Numbered from the stretch's first letter, positions 42,645-51,399 are shown. The stretch is DNA of 64,000 bases from 40CM-2-70-7 sp035631315 (GCA_035631315.1 DASQIZ010000059.1:1-64000); one strand, 5' to 3'. Translations and numbers: made by a program. The notes: generated by a model not told the origin, from the letters alone.

Positions 42645-43015
42645 GCCGGTTTCGCGGGCAGCAGGGCGCTCATCTTGCCGAGCAAGCGGTCGAGCTCGAT
42701 GGGCTTGGTGTCGTAGTCGTTGCAGCCCGCCTCCAGGGCCTTCTCCCGGTCCCCCGCCATCGCGTGCGCCGTCAGCGCGATGATCGGCACGGTCTTCGTC
42801 TCCGGGAAGGCCCGCAGCTGACGCGTCGCCTCCCAGCCGTCGATCTCCGGAAGGCTCATGTCCATGAGGATCAGGTCGTACGCACCGGCTTTGGCCCTTT
42901 CGACGCCGGCCTTCCCGTCGAACGCCATATCCACCTCGAATCCTTTCCGGATGAGGCGGCGGGACAGCATGTCGCGGTTCATTTCGTTGTCTTCGACGAG
43001 CAGGATTCTGGTCAT
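42641..43015 (-). CDS. Stand-alone receiver-domain response regulator
   Basis: The 124-residue protein is a CheY-like receiver: ILLVEDNEMNRDML with the acidic pair, phosphoacceptor Asp52 in LILMDMSLPEIDGWEATRQLR, PIIALTAHAM and DYDTKPIELDRLLGKM with the conserved Lys. There is no output domain, so it acts as a shuttle or an allosteric partner. ATG 43015 starts five bases past the end of the histidine kinase gene. Its own end overlaps the hybrid kinase gene by four bases. Confidence 0.93.
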   Translation of the reverse strand: MTRILLVEDNEMNRDMLSRRLIRKGFEVDMAFDGKAGVERAKAGAYDLILMDMSLPEIDGWEATRQLRAFPETKTVPIIALTAHAMAGDREKALEAGCNDYDTKPIELDRLLGKMSALLPAKPA

Positions 43016-43019
43016 TGGG

Positions 43020-45143
43020 TCAGTCTGCTCCCGCGGCAGGCGCGGTAATGGGAAGCCGGACGGTGAAGGTCGTGCCCTTCCCCAGCACGCTGTCGACCAC
43101 GACGTCGCCACCCATGAGACGGCAGAGCCGACGCGAAATCGCGAGTCCGAGCCCGGTGCCTCCGTACTTGCTCGTGATCGACGCATCGGCCTGGACGAAT
43201 GCCTCGAAGAGCTTGGCCTGCTGATCGGGCGTCATCCCGATGCCGGTGTCCGACACGGCGAAGAGCATCTCGTCTCCCGCGCGGGTGACCTCGAGGCCGA
43301 TGGTGCCGCGCTCCGTGAACTTCGACGCGTTCGACAAGAGATTGAAGAGTACCTGCCGAATTCTCGTTTCATCCGAGTGCATCGAGCCGATCTCCTCCCT
43401 GCAGCGGACCGAAAACGTGTTGTTTTTCCGCGCGACCAGGGGCTCCACTGTGGCCGACACTTCGTCGATCACCCGGCGGACCGGGAAGGACGCGGCGACG
43501 AGCTCGATCTTGCCGGCTTCGATCTTCGACAGGTCGAGGACGTCGTTGATCAAGGTCAGGAGATGCCGGCCCGCCGAGGCGATCCTGGTGAGGTCGGGGG
43601 TGAATTCGTTCAGACCCCGGTCCTCCGCTTCTTCCCGCACCAGCTCCGCGTATCCCAGGATGGCGTTCAGCGGCGTCCGGAGCTCGTGGCTCATGTTGGC
43701 CAGGAACTGGCTCTTCGCGCGGTTCGCAGCCTCGGCGTCCTGCCGCGCCCGCAGGAGCTCGGTGATGTCGTGGTAGAGCGCCATGGGCCCGACGTGCTCG
43801 CCGTCCACGATGACCGGGACGCCGAGCACTTCGACATCCACCAGGGTGCCGTCTTTTCGACGGCGCTGCCCGATGCCGGCGATCGGCCGGTCCAGCGCCT
43901 CGCGCGTGTATTCCTCGGCCTGAAGCCGGGTGGCTTCGGTGGTGATCAAATCGTCCAGGATCTGCCCCGTCGCCTCCTCCTGGGTGTATCCGAACAGCCG
44001 CTCGAAGGCCGGGTTACAGCTTCGGACGGTCTTGTTCGTATCGAGGGTGACGATCGCCACCGGGCTGTTTCCGACCAGCTCCGAGAAATACTGCTTCTGC
44101 CGCTGGGATTCCGTGTAGAGCCTGGCATTTTCGATCGCCACGGCGATTTGCGGCGCGAAGAGGTTGAGCAACCGGAGATCTTCGCCGTCGAATACGCGCT
44201 TGGGATCCGAGTGAATCTGGGCAATGGCGCCCACCAGACGTTTGCCGATCAGGAGCGGCGCGGCCATCACCGAGTGCACGGTCCAGTCCGCGTACTGCAC
44301 CGACTGCCCCATCCATTCATGATAGGAAGGGATGATGATCGGCTCGAGCGTGCGGGCCACGTGCCCCATCGCGCCTTCTCCGATCTTCAGGCGCGTGCCG
44401 GTCGAGTCCTTGCCGATGTTCGCACTGGCCGAGACGACGAGCTCCCGCGTTTGCGCGTCGAAGATGGCGACTTCGCCGCCGGTGCTGTTCAGGAGCTGGA
44501 CCGCGCGGTCGAGCACGACTTGCAGCACGCGGGAGAGCTCGAGGTCGCCCGCGAGCGCCGTCATCGAATCGAAGAGGGCCGCGTGCTCGTCCGCGCGCCG
44601 CCGCTCTTCGGCCAGCAGTCCCACCCGCGCCAGCGCGATCCCCGCCTGATCCATCGCGGCCGTCAGGATGTCGAAGTCCTCGGCGTCGAAGGCGTTCGGC
44701 TCGGTGCTCTCCACTACCAGCACGCCCACCATGACGCCGTCCACTTTCAGCGGGACGTCGACTTCCGATCCTGAGGACAGCGAGGCGACGTAGTTGCGTT
44801 CGCGCGTGACGTCGGGAGTGTAGTGCAGCTTGCCGTCGGCGATCGCGCGGGCCGAGAGTCCCGCGCCGGGGGCGACGCGGAGGTTCGGATCACCCGACCA
44901 GCCGACGGACGAGTGCATGACGCGCTCTTGCGTGGCGGGATCGAGCACGAAGAGCGCGAGGAAGTTGTAGCCGAGGGCTTCGTCGTGGAGGCCGTTGACG
45001 ACGGCGTCATAGATGCCGGCCTCGTCGTGCGCGCCGGCGATCCCCGTCGACAGGCGCAGGAGGGCCCGTTGACGGTGAGCGAGGTGTGAGACCCTGGGTG
45101 AGCGGCGAGCCCGGGGCTTGGCGGTGCGACGAGGTTTTGGCAT
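43020..45143 (-). CDS. GAF-GAF-PAS sensor histidine kinase
   Basis: The 707-residue soluble kinase has two GAF domains (about 28-175 and 190-345), a PAS domain at about 352-465 (NSPVAIVTLDTNKTVRSCNPAFERLFGYTQEEATGQ), a HisKA domain with His486 in NMSHELRTPLNAILGYAEL, and a HATPase_c domain (FNLLSNASKF, VSDTGIGM, GGTGLGLAISRRL). No TM helix is predicted, so it senses a cytoplasmic ligand or redox state. The ATG at 45143 lies near a basic N-terminus. It is the first gene of the apparent operon running through receiver, kinase hybrid, otsA, otsB and GH15. Confidence 0.93.
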   Translation of the reverse strand: MPKPRRTAKPRARRSPRVSHLAHRQRALLRLSTGIAGAHDEAGIYDAVVNGLHDEALGYNFLALFVLDPATQERVMHSSVGWSGDPNLRVAPGAGLSARAIADGKLHYTPDVTRERNYVASLSSGSEVDVPLKVDGVMVGVLVVESTEPNAFDAEDFDILTAAMDQAGIALARVGLLAEERRRADEHAALFDSMTALAGDLELSRVLQVVLDRAVQLLNSTGGEVAIFDAQTRELVVSASANIGKDSTGTRLKIGEGAMGHVARTLEPIIIPSYHEWMGQSVQYADWTVHSVMAAPLLIGKRLVGAIAQIHSDPKRVFDGEDLRLLNLFAPQIAVAIENARLYTESQRQKQYFSELVGNSPVAIVTLDTNKTVRSCNPAFERLFGYTQEEATGQILDDLITTEATRLQAEEYTREALDRPIAGIGQRRRKDGTLVDVEVLGVPVIVDGEHVGPMALYHDITELLRARQDAEAANRAKSQFLANMSHELRTPLNAILGYAELVREEAEDRGLNEFTPDLTRIASAGRHLLTLINDVLDLSKIEAGKIELVAASFPVRRVIDEVSATVEPLVARKNNTFSVRCREEIGSMHSDETRIRQVLFNLLSNASKFTERGTIGLEVTRAGDEMLFAVSDTGIGMTPDQQAKLFEAFVQADASITSKYGGTGLGLAISRRLCRLMGGDVVVDSVLGKGTTFTVRLPITAPAAGAD

Positions 45144-45243
45144 CGGGTTCTATGTCCTTGGGCCCACACCATATACGGGCTGAGTAGAGGGGCCGCCAGC
45201 ATGAGCTTTGGTCTGTATCAAACAGTAATAAACAATAAAATAC

Positions 45244-45272
45244 TTGCCTATACAGGTCTAATTCCGTAAGAT
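45244..45272 (+). promoter_or_regulatory. Promoter of the membrane-protein/HTH gene pair
   Basis: TTGCCT (45244-45249), 17-base spacer and TAAGAT (45267-45272) form a good sigma-70-type promoter with a start at about 45279. The region between the divergent genes is unusually AT-rich for this genome (45215-45275), so it probably also holds the promoter of the histidine-kinase operon. Confidence 0.55.
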
Positions 45273-45296
45273 TTTGCACCCCAACGGGCCAGGCGC

Positions 45297-46070
45297 ATGC
45301 CTCCGATCACGACTTTCTCCGAGTTCCTCAGGGTCCTCCTCGCCGACCGCGACCGGTTCTTCGACGAAGTCGTCGAGGGCACGGATCTCAACCGGGGGCT
45401 TCGATATACCATCCTCACGATCGTCGGGTTCTCCGGGTTCTTTGGGTTCGTGGCCGGCATGTACTCGGGGCCGCTGCAGGCGATCTCCGCGGGCGTGAAG
45501 CTCCCCTTCCTCTTCTTCGCGACCTTTGTCATCTGCTTCCCCGCGTTTTACGTCGTGCAGGTCCTCGTCGGCTCCCGGCTCCGGCTTACGCAGGTCGTCG
45601 TGATGGTCTGTGCGGCGCTCGCGCTCACCTCCATTCTGCTCGCCGCCTTCGTGCCGATCACCGCGTTCTTCCTGATCACCGGCGCCAACTACTACTTCCA
45701 GCACCTCCTCAACATCGTGCTCGCGACCGTCGCCGGAGTTTTCGGGATGGTCGCGCTGCACGACGGCCTGACGCTGGTCTGCGAAAAGCGTGGCGTCTAT
45801 CCGCGGAAGGCCATCACCATCATGCGGGTGTGGGCGCTGCTCTTCGGGTTCGTTGGCGTACAGCTCGCCTGGAACCTGCGCCCCTTCCTGGGGGACCAGA
45901 ACAAACCGTTCCGTATCTTCGGCAATTACCAGGGGAATTTCTACGCCGCCGTGATCTACGCCGCGAACAAGCTCTTCCAGGGGGATACGGCCGCGGCCAC
46001 CGACGCGCACCCCAAGACGCCGGCCCCGTTCGTCCTGACGCCGGACACGACGCACCGGGCGCATCCATGA
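45297..46070 (+). CDS. Polytopic membrane protein of unknown function
   Basis: The 257-residue protein starts with a cytoplasmic segment (FSEFLRVLLADRDRFFDEVVEG) and has about six TM helices, with IVGFSGFFGFVAGMYSG and FLFFATFVICFPAFYVVQVL among them. It resembles Yip1-like polytopic proteins; similar sequences have been labelled actin-binding WH2 proteins in databases, which I doubt as a function. A small HTH protein is encoded with its ATG overlapping the stop codon. The pair is divergent from the trehalose/signalling operon. Confidence 0.65.
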   Translation: MPPITTFSEFLRVLLADRDRFFDEVVEGTDLNRGLRYTILTIVGFSGFFGFVAGMYSGPLQAISAGVKLPFLFFATFVICFPAFYVVQVLVGSRLRLTQVVVMVCAALALTSILLAAFVPITAFFLITGANYYFQHLLNIVLATVAGVFGMVALHDGLTLVCEKRGVYPRKAITIMRVWALLFGFVGVQLAWNLRPFLGDQNKPFRIFGNYQGNFYAAVIYAANKLFQGDTAAATDAHPKTPAPFVLTPDTTHRAHP

Positions 46071-46276
46071 CCGGGAATCATGGCCCCGACATCCTCACGC
46101 TCGAGGAAGTCGCGGCCTACCTCCGCCTCACACCGCAGACCATCTACAAGTGGGCGCAGGAGAAGCGCATTCCCGCGGCGAAGCTCGGGAAGGAGTGGCG
46201 GTTTCGAAAGTCCATTATCGATCGGTGGCTGGACGAGCAGATTCTGAAGGGGGAGTTTGAGGGACTTATGAGCTAG
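46067..46276 (+). CDS. Small excisionase-type HTH protein
   Basis: The 69-residue protein is a MerR-like winged helix of the excisionase type: LTLEEVAAYLRLTPQTIYKWAQEKRIPAAKLGKEWRFRKSIIDRWLDEQ. Such proteins bind DNA as regulators or recombination directionality factors. Here the ATG overlaps the stop of the membrane-protein gene, so it is more likely an operon regulator than part of a mobile element; no integrase is near. Confidence 0.85.
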   Translation: MTGNHGPDILTLEEVAAYLRLTPQTIYKWAQEKRIPAAKLGKEWRFRKSIIDRWLDEQILKGEFEGLMS

Positions 46277-46324
46277 ATGCCAAGACGGTAAGACGGTAAG
46301 CGAGATCAATGGCGCTCCCGTCGT

Positions 46325-46385
46325 CGTTCCCCGCGGGCCGAGGGCCCGCTCTCGGCGCGGTCGCGCCCTGAAGGGCTTCAAGGCC
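46325..46385 (+). repeat. Palindromic dispersed repeat, copy A
   Basis: A segment of about 61 bases with core CCGCGGGC-CGA-GGCCCGC, then CTCTCGGCGCGGTCGCG and GAAGGGCTTCAAGGCC. Internal palindromes (GCGGGC/GCCCGC and GAAG/CTTC) should fold into hairpins. It matches copies at 47574-47635 and, inverted, 47774-47824. A related tract TAAGACGGTAAGACGG lies just upstream. Confidence 0.7.
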
Positions 46386-46409
46386 CGGTATCGGGCAAAG
46401 GACATCGAG

Positions 46410-47519
46410 GTGAGAACGTTTGCCGCTGGCTGCGTACTCGCGCTGATGGCTGTCAATGTGGCCGCCCAAGGCGACTCGGTCCGCGTCGCGGTTGGACTCG
46501 GCGTCGACACCTCGTCGGCGCCGAATCATGAGATCTTTGGGCTTTGGTCCGACCATCTCCGCAGTCGACCCACGTGCCTGACCCCATCACGTATGGGGCC
46601 GGGAGGTGACCTGCTCTGCAGTCAGGTCTACCAGGGGTTCACTTCCTTTACCGTCGTCAACCTGGAACCCGCGGCTAGTCTGGACAGCACCTACCTGATC
46701 AGGACCATCGTTGGCACCATCGAGGACTCGACTCGCGCCTACTATCCGCTCGCCCTTTACCGGACCTACGCGGTGCGGAAAGGCGGGCATTGGGCCCTGG
46801 CGAACGCTCTCCCCGTCGAGACAAGAGGCTGGCAGCACGAGCGTATTGGGAGAGTCACCTTCGTGTTCCCTTCAACGCACACCCTGGCGCGGGCCAAGGC
46901 CGAAGGATCGGCCCGGTTCGTAGACTCCCTCGCCACGGCGTGGTCCCTCACTCCACCCGATAGTATCGGCTACTACTTTACCGACAAACCCAAGGACACT
47001 CAGCGAGCGATGGGGCTCGACTTCATCCCTGCCCCGGACACCGCTTGGGGACTCGCCGATACTCAGCACGAAATGGTATTTGTGGGGTCCTCCCGCAGTG
47101 GCGAAAGCTATCGACACGAGCTGGCCCACCTCGTGCTCATCCCGTTCACCAAGGTGCACGCGCCGGCAAGGCTCGTGAATGAAGGGCTGGCGACGTGGTT
47201 GGGCGGATCGGCCGGACTCCGCTTCCACGAGCTGATTCCGCCCCTCGCCCACTACCTATCCGCACACTACAGCCTGACCCTCGACCAGATCATGGCGGAT
47301 CCGCCCCGCCGCGAAGGGTCGCTGGATGTCGGCTACGATGGGTTCGCGGTGCTGTGCGAGCTCGTCTACGCCAAGGGTGGACTTCCCGGCATTACGGCGC
47401 TGGCAGATGCAGGCCGAGACCCGAAGGCCGTGCTCGACACGGCAGCCAGAGTCATCGGGGTCTCACGCGAGAAGCTCGACGAGGCTTGGAGAGAGAGAGT
47501 CGACGAGCTGGCTCGGTAG
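46410..47519 (+). CDS. Secreted gluzincin-like putative metallopeptidase
   Basis: The protein is 369 residues from GTG 46410 with a Sec signal (VLALMAVNVAAQG). The zinc motif YRHELAHLVL has His236, Glu237 and His240; VNEGLATWLGGS has Glu258 as probable third ligand, the arrangement of M1/MA-clan gluzincins. The N-terminal part is a beta-rich domain with no peptidase match. It carries its own repeats around it: a palindromic repeat lies upstream and two copies lie downstream. The substrate is unknown. Confidence 0.75.
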   Translation: MRTFAAGCVLALMAVNVAAQGDSVRVAVGLGVDTSSAPNHEIFGLWSDHLRSRPTCLTPSRMGPGGDLLCSQVYQGFTSFTVVNLEPAASLDSTYLIRTIVGTIEDSTRAYYPLALYRTYAVRKGGHWALANALPVETRGWQHERIGRVTFVFPSTHTLARAKAEGSARFVDSLATAWSLTPPDSIGYYFTDKPKDTQRAMGLDFIPAPDTAWGLADTQHEMVFVGSSRSGESYRHELAHLVLIPFTKVHAPARLVNEGLATWLGGSAGLRFHELIPPLAHYLSAHYSLTLDQIMADPPRREGSLDVGYDGFAVLCELVYAKGGLPGITALADAGRDPKAVLDTAARVIGVSREKLDEAWRERVDELAR

Positions 47520-47573
47520 GAGGCGCCCGAAATCGCTGAATACACGATTGAGAGCGTGCCCTCCAAGCCGGCT

Positions 47574-47635
47574 CGTTGCCCCGCGGGCCGATGGCCCGCT
47601 CTCGGCGCGATCGCGCCGTAAAGGGCTTCAAGGCC
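47574..47635 (+). repeat. Palindromic dispersed repeat, copy B
   Basis: This is about 62 bases and nearly identical to copy A: CCGCGGGCCGATGGCCCGC, CTCTCGGCGCGATCGCGCC, AAAGGGCTTCAAGGCC. It has the same orientation as copy A and lies 54 bases after the stop of the gluzincin-like gene. Confidence 0.7.
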
Positions 47636-47773
47636 GAGCGCCAGTGCCCCGTGGAGTCCCGGATACGATGCCCGAACTGTCGGAGTCAGCCAGCTCCGTA
47701 CCGTCATCAACTACGTGAATACCCAATCCACGCATCACCCGGATCGGGCCGTCAACGGAGCGCCGGCTGTGTA

Positions 47774-47824
47774 GGCCTTCAGGCCGCGACCGCGCCGAGA
47801 GCGGGCTATTAGCCCGCGGGAACG
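47774..47824 (-). repeat. Palindromic dispersed repeat, copy C (inverted)
   Basis: This is the inverse of copies A and B: read on the minus strand it gives CGTTCCCGCGGGCTAATAGC, then CCGCTCTCGGCGCGGTCGCG and GCCTGAAGGCCT. It is slightly shorter. It faces copy B with about 140 bases between them, as in paired REP-type elements. Confidence 0.65.
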
Positions 47825-47861
47825 AAAAAAGGGGGGACCCCAAGTATTCGTTGGGATCCCC
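47825..47861 (-). terminator. Rho-independent terminator of the serine hydrolase gene
   Basis: On the minus strand GGGGATCCCAA and TTGGGGTCCCC form an 11-bp stem with one mismatch and a loop of seven, followed within two bases by six T (47830-47825). It is about 107 bases after the stop of the hydrolase gene. Confidence 0.8.
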
Positions 47862-47886
47862 TCCAATTTCTTACGACGAAGCGCAT

Positions 47887-47965
47887 TAACGACTTGGCGA
47901 CTTAACGACCGAGGGACTCAACAACTTGGCGACTCAGCGACTTGGCGACTCTTAGCGTCTTAGTA
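47887..47965. repeat. Imperfect tandem array of ACTTGGCGACT units
   Basis: ACTTGGCGACT occurs exactly at 47892-47902, 47924-47934 and 47940-47950, separated by related units such as TAACGACC, CTCAACA and CTTAGCGTCTTAG. No gene overlaps. It lies between the terminator and the 3' end of the serine hydrolase gene, in its transcribed tail. Confidence 0.6.
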
Positions 47966-47967
47966 CC

Positions 47968-49344
47968 CTAGTTACTCGCCACTTGATATTGCTCCAGCTT
48001 CCCGTCCGGCATCTCGAAGGTCCACGCCCGCACCGCACGGCCCGACGTGAACCGCACCTGGTAAACCCGGAGCACCATCCCGCCCCGCAGCGAGCGGCCC
48101 ACCTGGACGACCGCCGCCGGCGCGCCGAGGGGTGAGAGACTCGAGGCAAAATCGGCGAGCGTCTGGGCGTTGAAGTAGAAATTGGCGTCCGTGGTGAAGA
48201 GCGAGCGATCGATGGTGCCCTTCTGCAGCCCCTCGAAGATCGTCTGCGTCTGGCTCTCGTGGGCATGGGCCGACGCGTCTTCGGTCGTGAAGAGACGCGC
48301 ACTCACCTGCCGGGCGATGGCGCCCCCGGCCTGTGCCGCATCCTGGTTCGTGAGCACTACGATCGCCGCACGATCATCCGGGAACACGAGATTCTCGGCC
48401 GTGAATCCGGAGACCTCGCCGTTGTGGGAAATGGCGCGGTGGCCATTCTGGATCCCGACGTCCACTCCAAGACCGTATCCCGTGCCCACGCCGTCCTTGC
48501 GGAGGACCTCGGTCTCCATCGTGTGGTACGACGCCGGCGAGAGGAGGCTCTCGTTCATCATGGCAAGGTCCCACTTCGCGAGATCGGATGGCGTCATCGC
48601 CAGCTCACCGGCCGCAAAGAGCCACCCCTTGCCTTCCTTCGGTGCCACGCGGGCCGGACCCAGCGCGTACCGGACGTACCCCGTGGGGTCGGAATCAGGC
48701 AGACGCCCCAGGTCGATGTTCTTCACGCTCTCGATACCGAGCGGGTTGAGAATCCGGCTCCGAAGAAAGTCGAAGAACGGCATGCCGGAGACCTTTTCGA
48801 CGATCATTCCCGCGATCACATAATTCGTGTTGCTGTATTGCCAGCGGGTGCCGGGATCGAAGTCGAGGGGGATCCGGGCCCACCGGTCGACGATCTGCCG
48901 GGCGGTGGTGGAGTCGAGCATGTTCGGCATCACGTAGTCCTGCGGCCAGTAGTCCTGATATCCGGACGTATGGGACAGGAGCTCGCGGATCGTGACTTCA
49001 TTCGCCCGCGTCAGATCTGGGAAGTATTTGCTCACCGGATCGTCGAGCGAGAGCTTGCCGTCCTGGACCAGGAGCAGGATCGCCCCCGCGCAGAACTGCT
49101 TTGAGATCGATCCGATGCTATACCGCATGGTGGTCGTCGCGGGCACGTGGCCCTCGACCTTGGCGTCGCCGTACGCCTGCACGTAGACGACCTTGCCGTC
49201 CCGGACGATGGCCAGGCTGGCGCTGGGCACACCGGTCTGCCGGAGCACATCGCGGGCGATCGAATCGACCGCGGCGTTGAAGGGGTCCTGGGCGGCGAGT
49301 GTCGAACCGGCGAGCATCAACGCACCGAGCATCAACCTGCGCAT
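47968..49344 (-). CDS. Serine hydrolase of the beta-lactamase/D-peptidase family
   Basis: The 458-residue secreted protein has a signal peptide (LMLGALMLAGSTLAAQ) and the class C-type catalytic set: SISK at residues 79-82, Tyr170-Ser-Asn172 in WQYSNTNYV, and a HNGEVSGF segment at the position of the third motif. A C-terminal extension of about 130 residues forms a separate beta-rich domain. The family includes esterases, D-aminopeptidases and penicillin-binding enzymes, and the substrate cannot be told. ATG 49344 begins the signal peptide. Confidence 0.9.
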   Translation of the reverse strand: MRRLMLGALMLAGSTLAAQDPFNAAVDSIARDVLRQTGVPSASLAIVRDGKVVYVQAYGDAKVEGHVPATTTMRYSIGSISKQFCAGAILLLVQDGKLSLDDPVSKYFPDLTRANEVTIRELLSHTSGYQDYWPQDYVMPNMLDSTTARQIVDRWARIPLDFDPGTRWQYSNTNYVIAGMIVEKVSGMPFFDFLRSRILNPLGIESVKNIDLGRLPDSDPTGYVRYALGPARVAPKEGKGWLFAAGELAMTPSDLAKWDLAMMNESLLSPASYHTMETEVLRKDGVGTGYGLGVDVGIQNGHRAISHNGEVSGFTAENLVFPDDRAAIVVLTNQDAAQAGGAIARQVSARLFTTEDASAHAHESQTQTIFEGLQKGTIDRSLFTTDANFYFNAQTLADFASSLSPLGAPAAVVQVGRSLRGGMVLRVYQVRFTSGRAVRAWTFEMPDGKLEQYQVASN

Positions 49345-49406
49345 ACCGACTCCTGAGAGTGAGAGCACGGTGGCCAATCTGCAGAGTGGAGGCGATTCTT
49401 CAAGCC

Positions 49407-51380
49407 ATGGATAGACTCCTCGTCGCTCCGATCGCAGCGCTCCTGGTGTTCCCGGTCTTCGTGCAGGGGCAGCAACTCGCCTCGTCCAAGCCCGGCAAAC
49501 CCGATACCTCCGTCTTCCGCCCCATCGATTGGGCCACGCCCGATGTCTACCGGACGGCGTCCGGCATGCCCGGTCCCGAGTACTGGCAGCAAAAGGCCGA
49601 CTACACGATCCGGGCCTCCCTCGATCCCACGACGCACACCATCGAGGGCGCGGAGACCGTGCGGTACACGAACAACTCTCCCGACACCCTGCGCTTCCTC
49701 TGGATGCAGCTCGACATGAACCTGGGCTCCCGGCAGAGCCGGATGGCCCCGCTCGATCAGTATTTCTTCCCGGAAGATTCGAGCTTCCACATCGGCGCGA
49801 CGATCGAGCGCATCCTGTCGGTGCGGGCGGGCCCGAAGGGCGCGAAACCCACGACCACCGCGCTCCCGTGGTGGGTCAACAGCACCATGATGTACGTGGA
49901 GCTCGATCGGCCCCTGCCCCCGAAAGGCGTGCTGACGCTCGACATCGGTTGGCACCATCAAGTCCCGACGCAGGGCGGGCGGACGGGGAGGCAGGAGTTT
50001 CCGGAGGGCTGGCTCTACCAGATCGCGCAGTGGTATCCGCGCCTGGCGGTCTACGACGACGTCCGCGGCTGGAATACCGACCAGTACTTCGGGGCGAGCG
50101 AGTTCTATCTCGAGTACGGCGACTTCGACGTTACCGTGACCGCCCCTTCGAACTACACACTCACGGCGACCGGCACGCTGACCAACGGTGCGCAGGTATT
50201 CCCCGCCCTGATCCAGCGGCGCCTTGCCCTGGCCGCGCACTCCGACACCATCGTCCACATCATAACCGCCGCCGAGCTGGGGACCCCCGCGTTGCTCCCG
50301 GCAGGCGCCGGCAAGACGCGCACCTGGCACTGGACCGCCACGAATGTCCGCGACTTTGCGTGGGCGGCCGCACCGAATTTCGTGTGGGACGAGACGAGTT
50401 GGGATGGCATCACGATGCAGGCGTTCTACCCGCCATCAGCGTCGGACATCTGGAGTACCGCCGCGGACATGAACCGGCACGCGATCAAGATCCATTCCCG
50501 CTGGCTTCACTACCCCTGGCCCACGGCGATCAGCGTCGAGGGACCGGTCGGCGGGATGGAGTACCCGATGATCACGTTCGATCAGGCCGACAGTCCGAAG
50601 GAGTTGTATTACACACTGGCGCACGAGCAGGGACACGAGTGGTTCCCGATGATCGTGGGCTCGGACGAGCGGCTCTTTGCGTGGATGGATGAAGGGTTCA
50701 ACACGTTCATCGACTGGTACACCTTCCGCGACCGCTATCCGACCGACACGACGCGGATCCAGTCGCTCGAGTTCGGGTCGATGCGCGCCTTTCAGCAATT
50801 CCTCGCCACCGACACCGGTCTCGAGACGCCGATCATGGAGACCCAGGACCGGTCGCCCTCAGGGTTGATGAGCGGGTGGAACGCGTACGGAAAACCCGCG
50901 GTGGCGCTGCACTTCCTGCGCGAGCAGGTCGTCGACTCCACGCATTTTGATGCGGCGTTCCGGGAATACGTCCGCCGCTGGGCCTTCAAGCATCCCCGGC
51001 CCGACGACTTCTTCCGCACGATGGACAACGCGCTTGGCGAAGACCTCTCGTGGTTCTGGCGGAGCTGGTTCTACCGCACCGATCACCTGGACCAGGCGGT
51101 CGACTCGGTCCAGCAGCAGGACACCGCGGGCCGCACGATCTCGCGGGTGTTTCTCTCGAACCGGCGTGAGATGGTCGCGCCAGTCATGGCCCGGGTGACC
51201 GGGGTGGACGGATCGGTCCGGATGATCAAGCTGCCGGTGGAGACATGGTGGACCGGGCCGAAGGCTGTCTGGCTGCTGGTCGACCCGAGCAAGTCAAAGC
51301 CCGTGAAGATCGAGCTCGACCCCAAGGGTGATTATCCGGATGTGGATCGATCGAACAACACCTGGCCCCGGAGCAAGTAA
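49407..51380 (+). CDS. Secreted M1-family metallopeptidase
   Basis: The 657-residue protein has a signal peptide (LLVAPIAALLVFPVFVQGQ). An N-terminal beta-domain contains the TIEGAETVRYTNNSPDTLRFLW fingerprint. The catalytic domain has GPVGGMEYPMITF in place of the GAMEN motif, HEQGHEWF with His406, Glu407 and His410, and FAWMDEGFNTFID with Glu429 as third ligand. It should act as a zinc aminopeptidase in the periplasm or outside. It is divergent from the serine hydrolase gene, with 62 bases between the starts. Confidence 0.92.
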   Translation: MDRLLVAPIAALLVFPVFVQGQQLASSKPGKPDTSVFRPIDWATPDVYRTASGMPGPEYWQQKADYTIRASLDPTTHTIEGAETVRYTNNSPDTLRFLWMQLDMNLGSRQSRMAPLDQYFFPEDSSFHIGATIERILSVRAGPKGAKPTTTALPWWVNSTMMYVELDRPLPPKGVLTLDIGWHHQVPTQGGRTGRQEFPEGWLYQIAQWYPRLAVYDDVRGWNTDQYFGASEFYLEYGDFDVTVTAPSNYTLTATGTLTNGAQVFPALIQRRLALAAHSDTIVHIITAAELGTPALLPAGAGKTRTWHWTATNVRDFAWAAAPNFVWDETSWDGITMQAFYPPSASDIWSTAADMNRHAIKIHSRWLHYPWPTAISVEGPVGGMEYPMITFDQADSPKELYYTLAHEQGHEWFPMIVGSDERLFAWMDEGFNTFIDWYTFRDRYPTDTTRIQSLEFGSMRAFQQFLATDTGLETPIMETQDRSPSGLMSGWNAYGKPAVALHFLREQVVDSTHFDAAFREYVRRWAFKHPRPDDFFRTMDNALGEDLSWFWRSWFYRTDHLDQAVDSVQQQDTAGRTISRVFLSNRREMVAPVMARVTGVDGSVRMIKLPVETWWTGPKAVWLLVDPSKSKPVKIELDPKGDYPDVDRSNNTWPRSK

Positions 51381-51381
51381 C

Positions 51382-51399
51382 CCCGGGCGCGAGCCCGGG
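51382..51399. terminator. Short hairpin between convergent genes
   Basis: CCCGGGC-GCGA-GCCCGGG starts two bases after the M1 peptidase stop and 17 bases before the stop of the convergent gene. A perfect 7-bp GC stem with a GNRA-type loop could end transcripts of both strands. There is no T-run. Confidence 0.5.

Noticed and set aside
46067..46276. Excisionase-like gene as evidence for a prophage or integrative element
   Set aside because: No integrase, phage or conjugation genes are near and the gene is coupled to a membrane-protein gene; a regulator is more likely.
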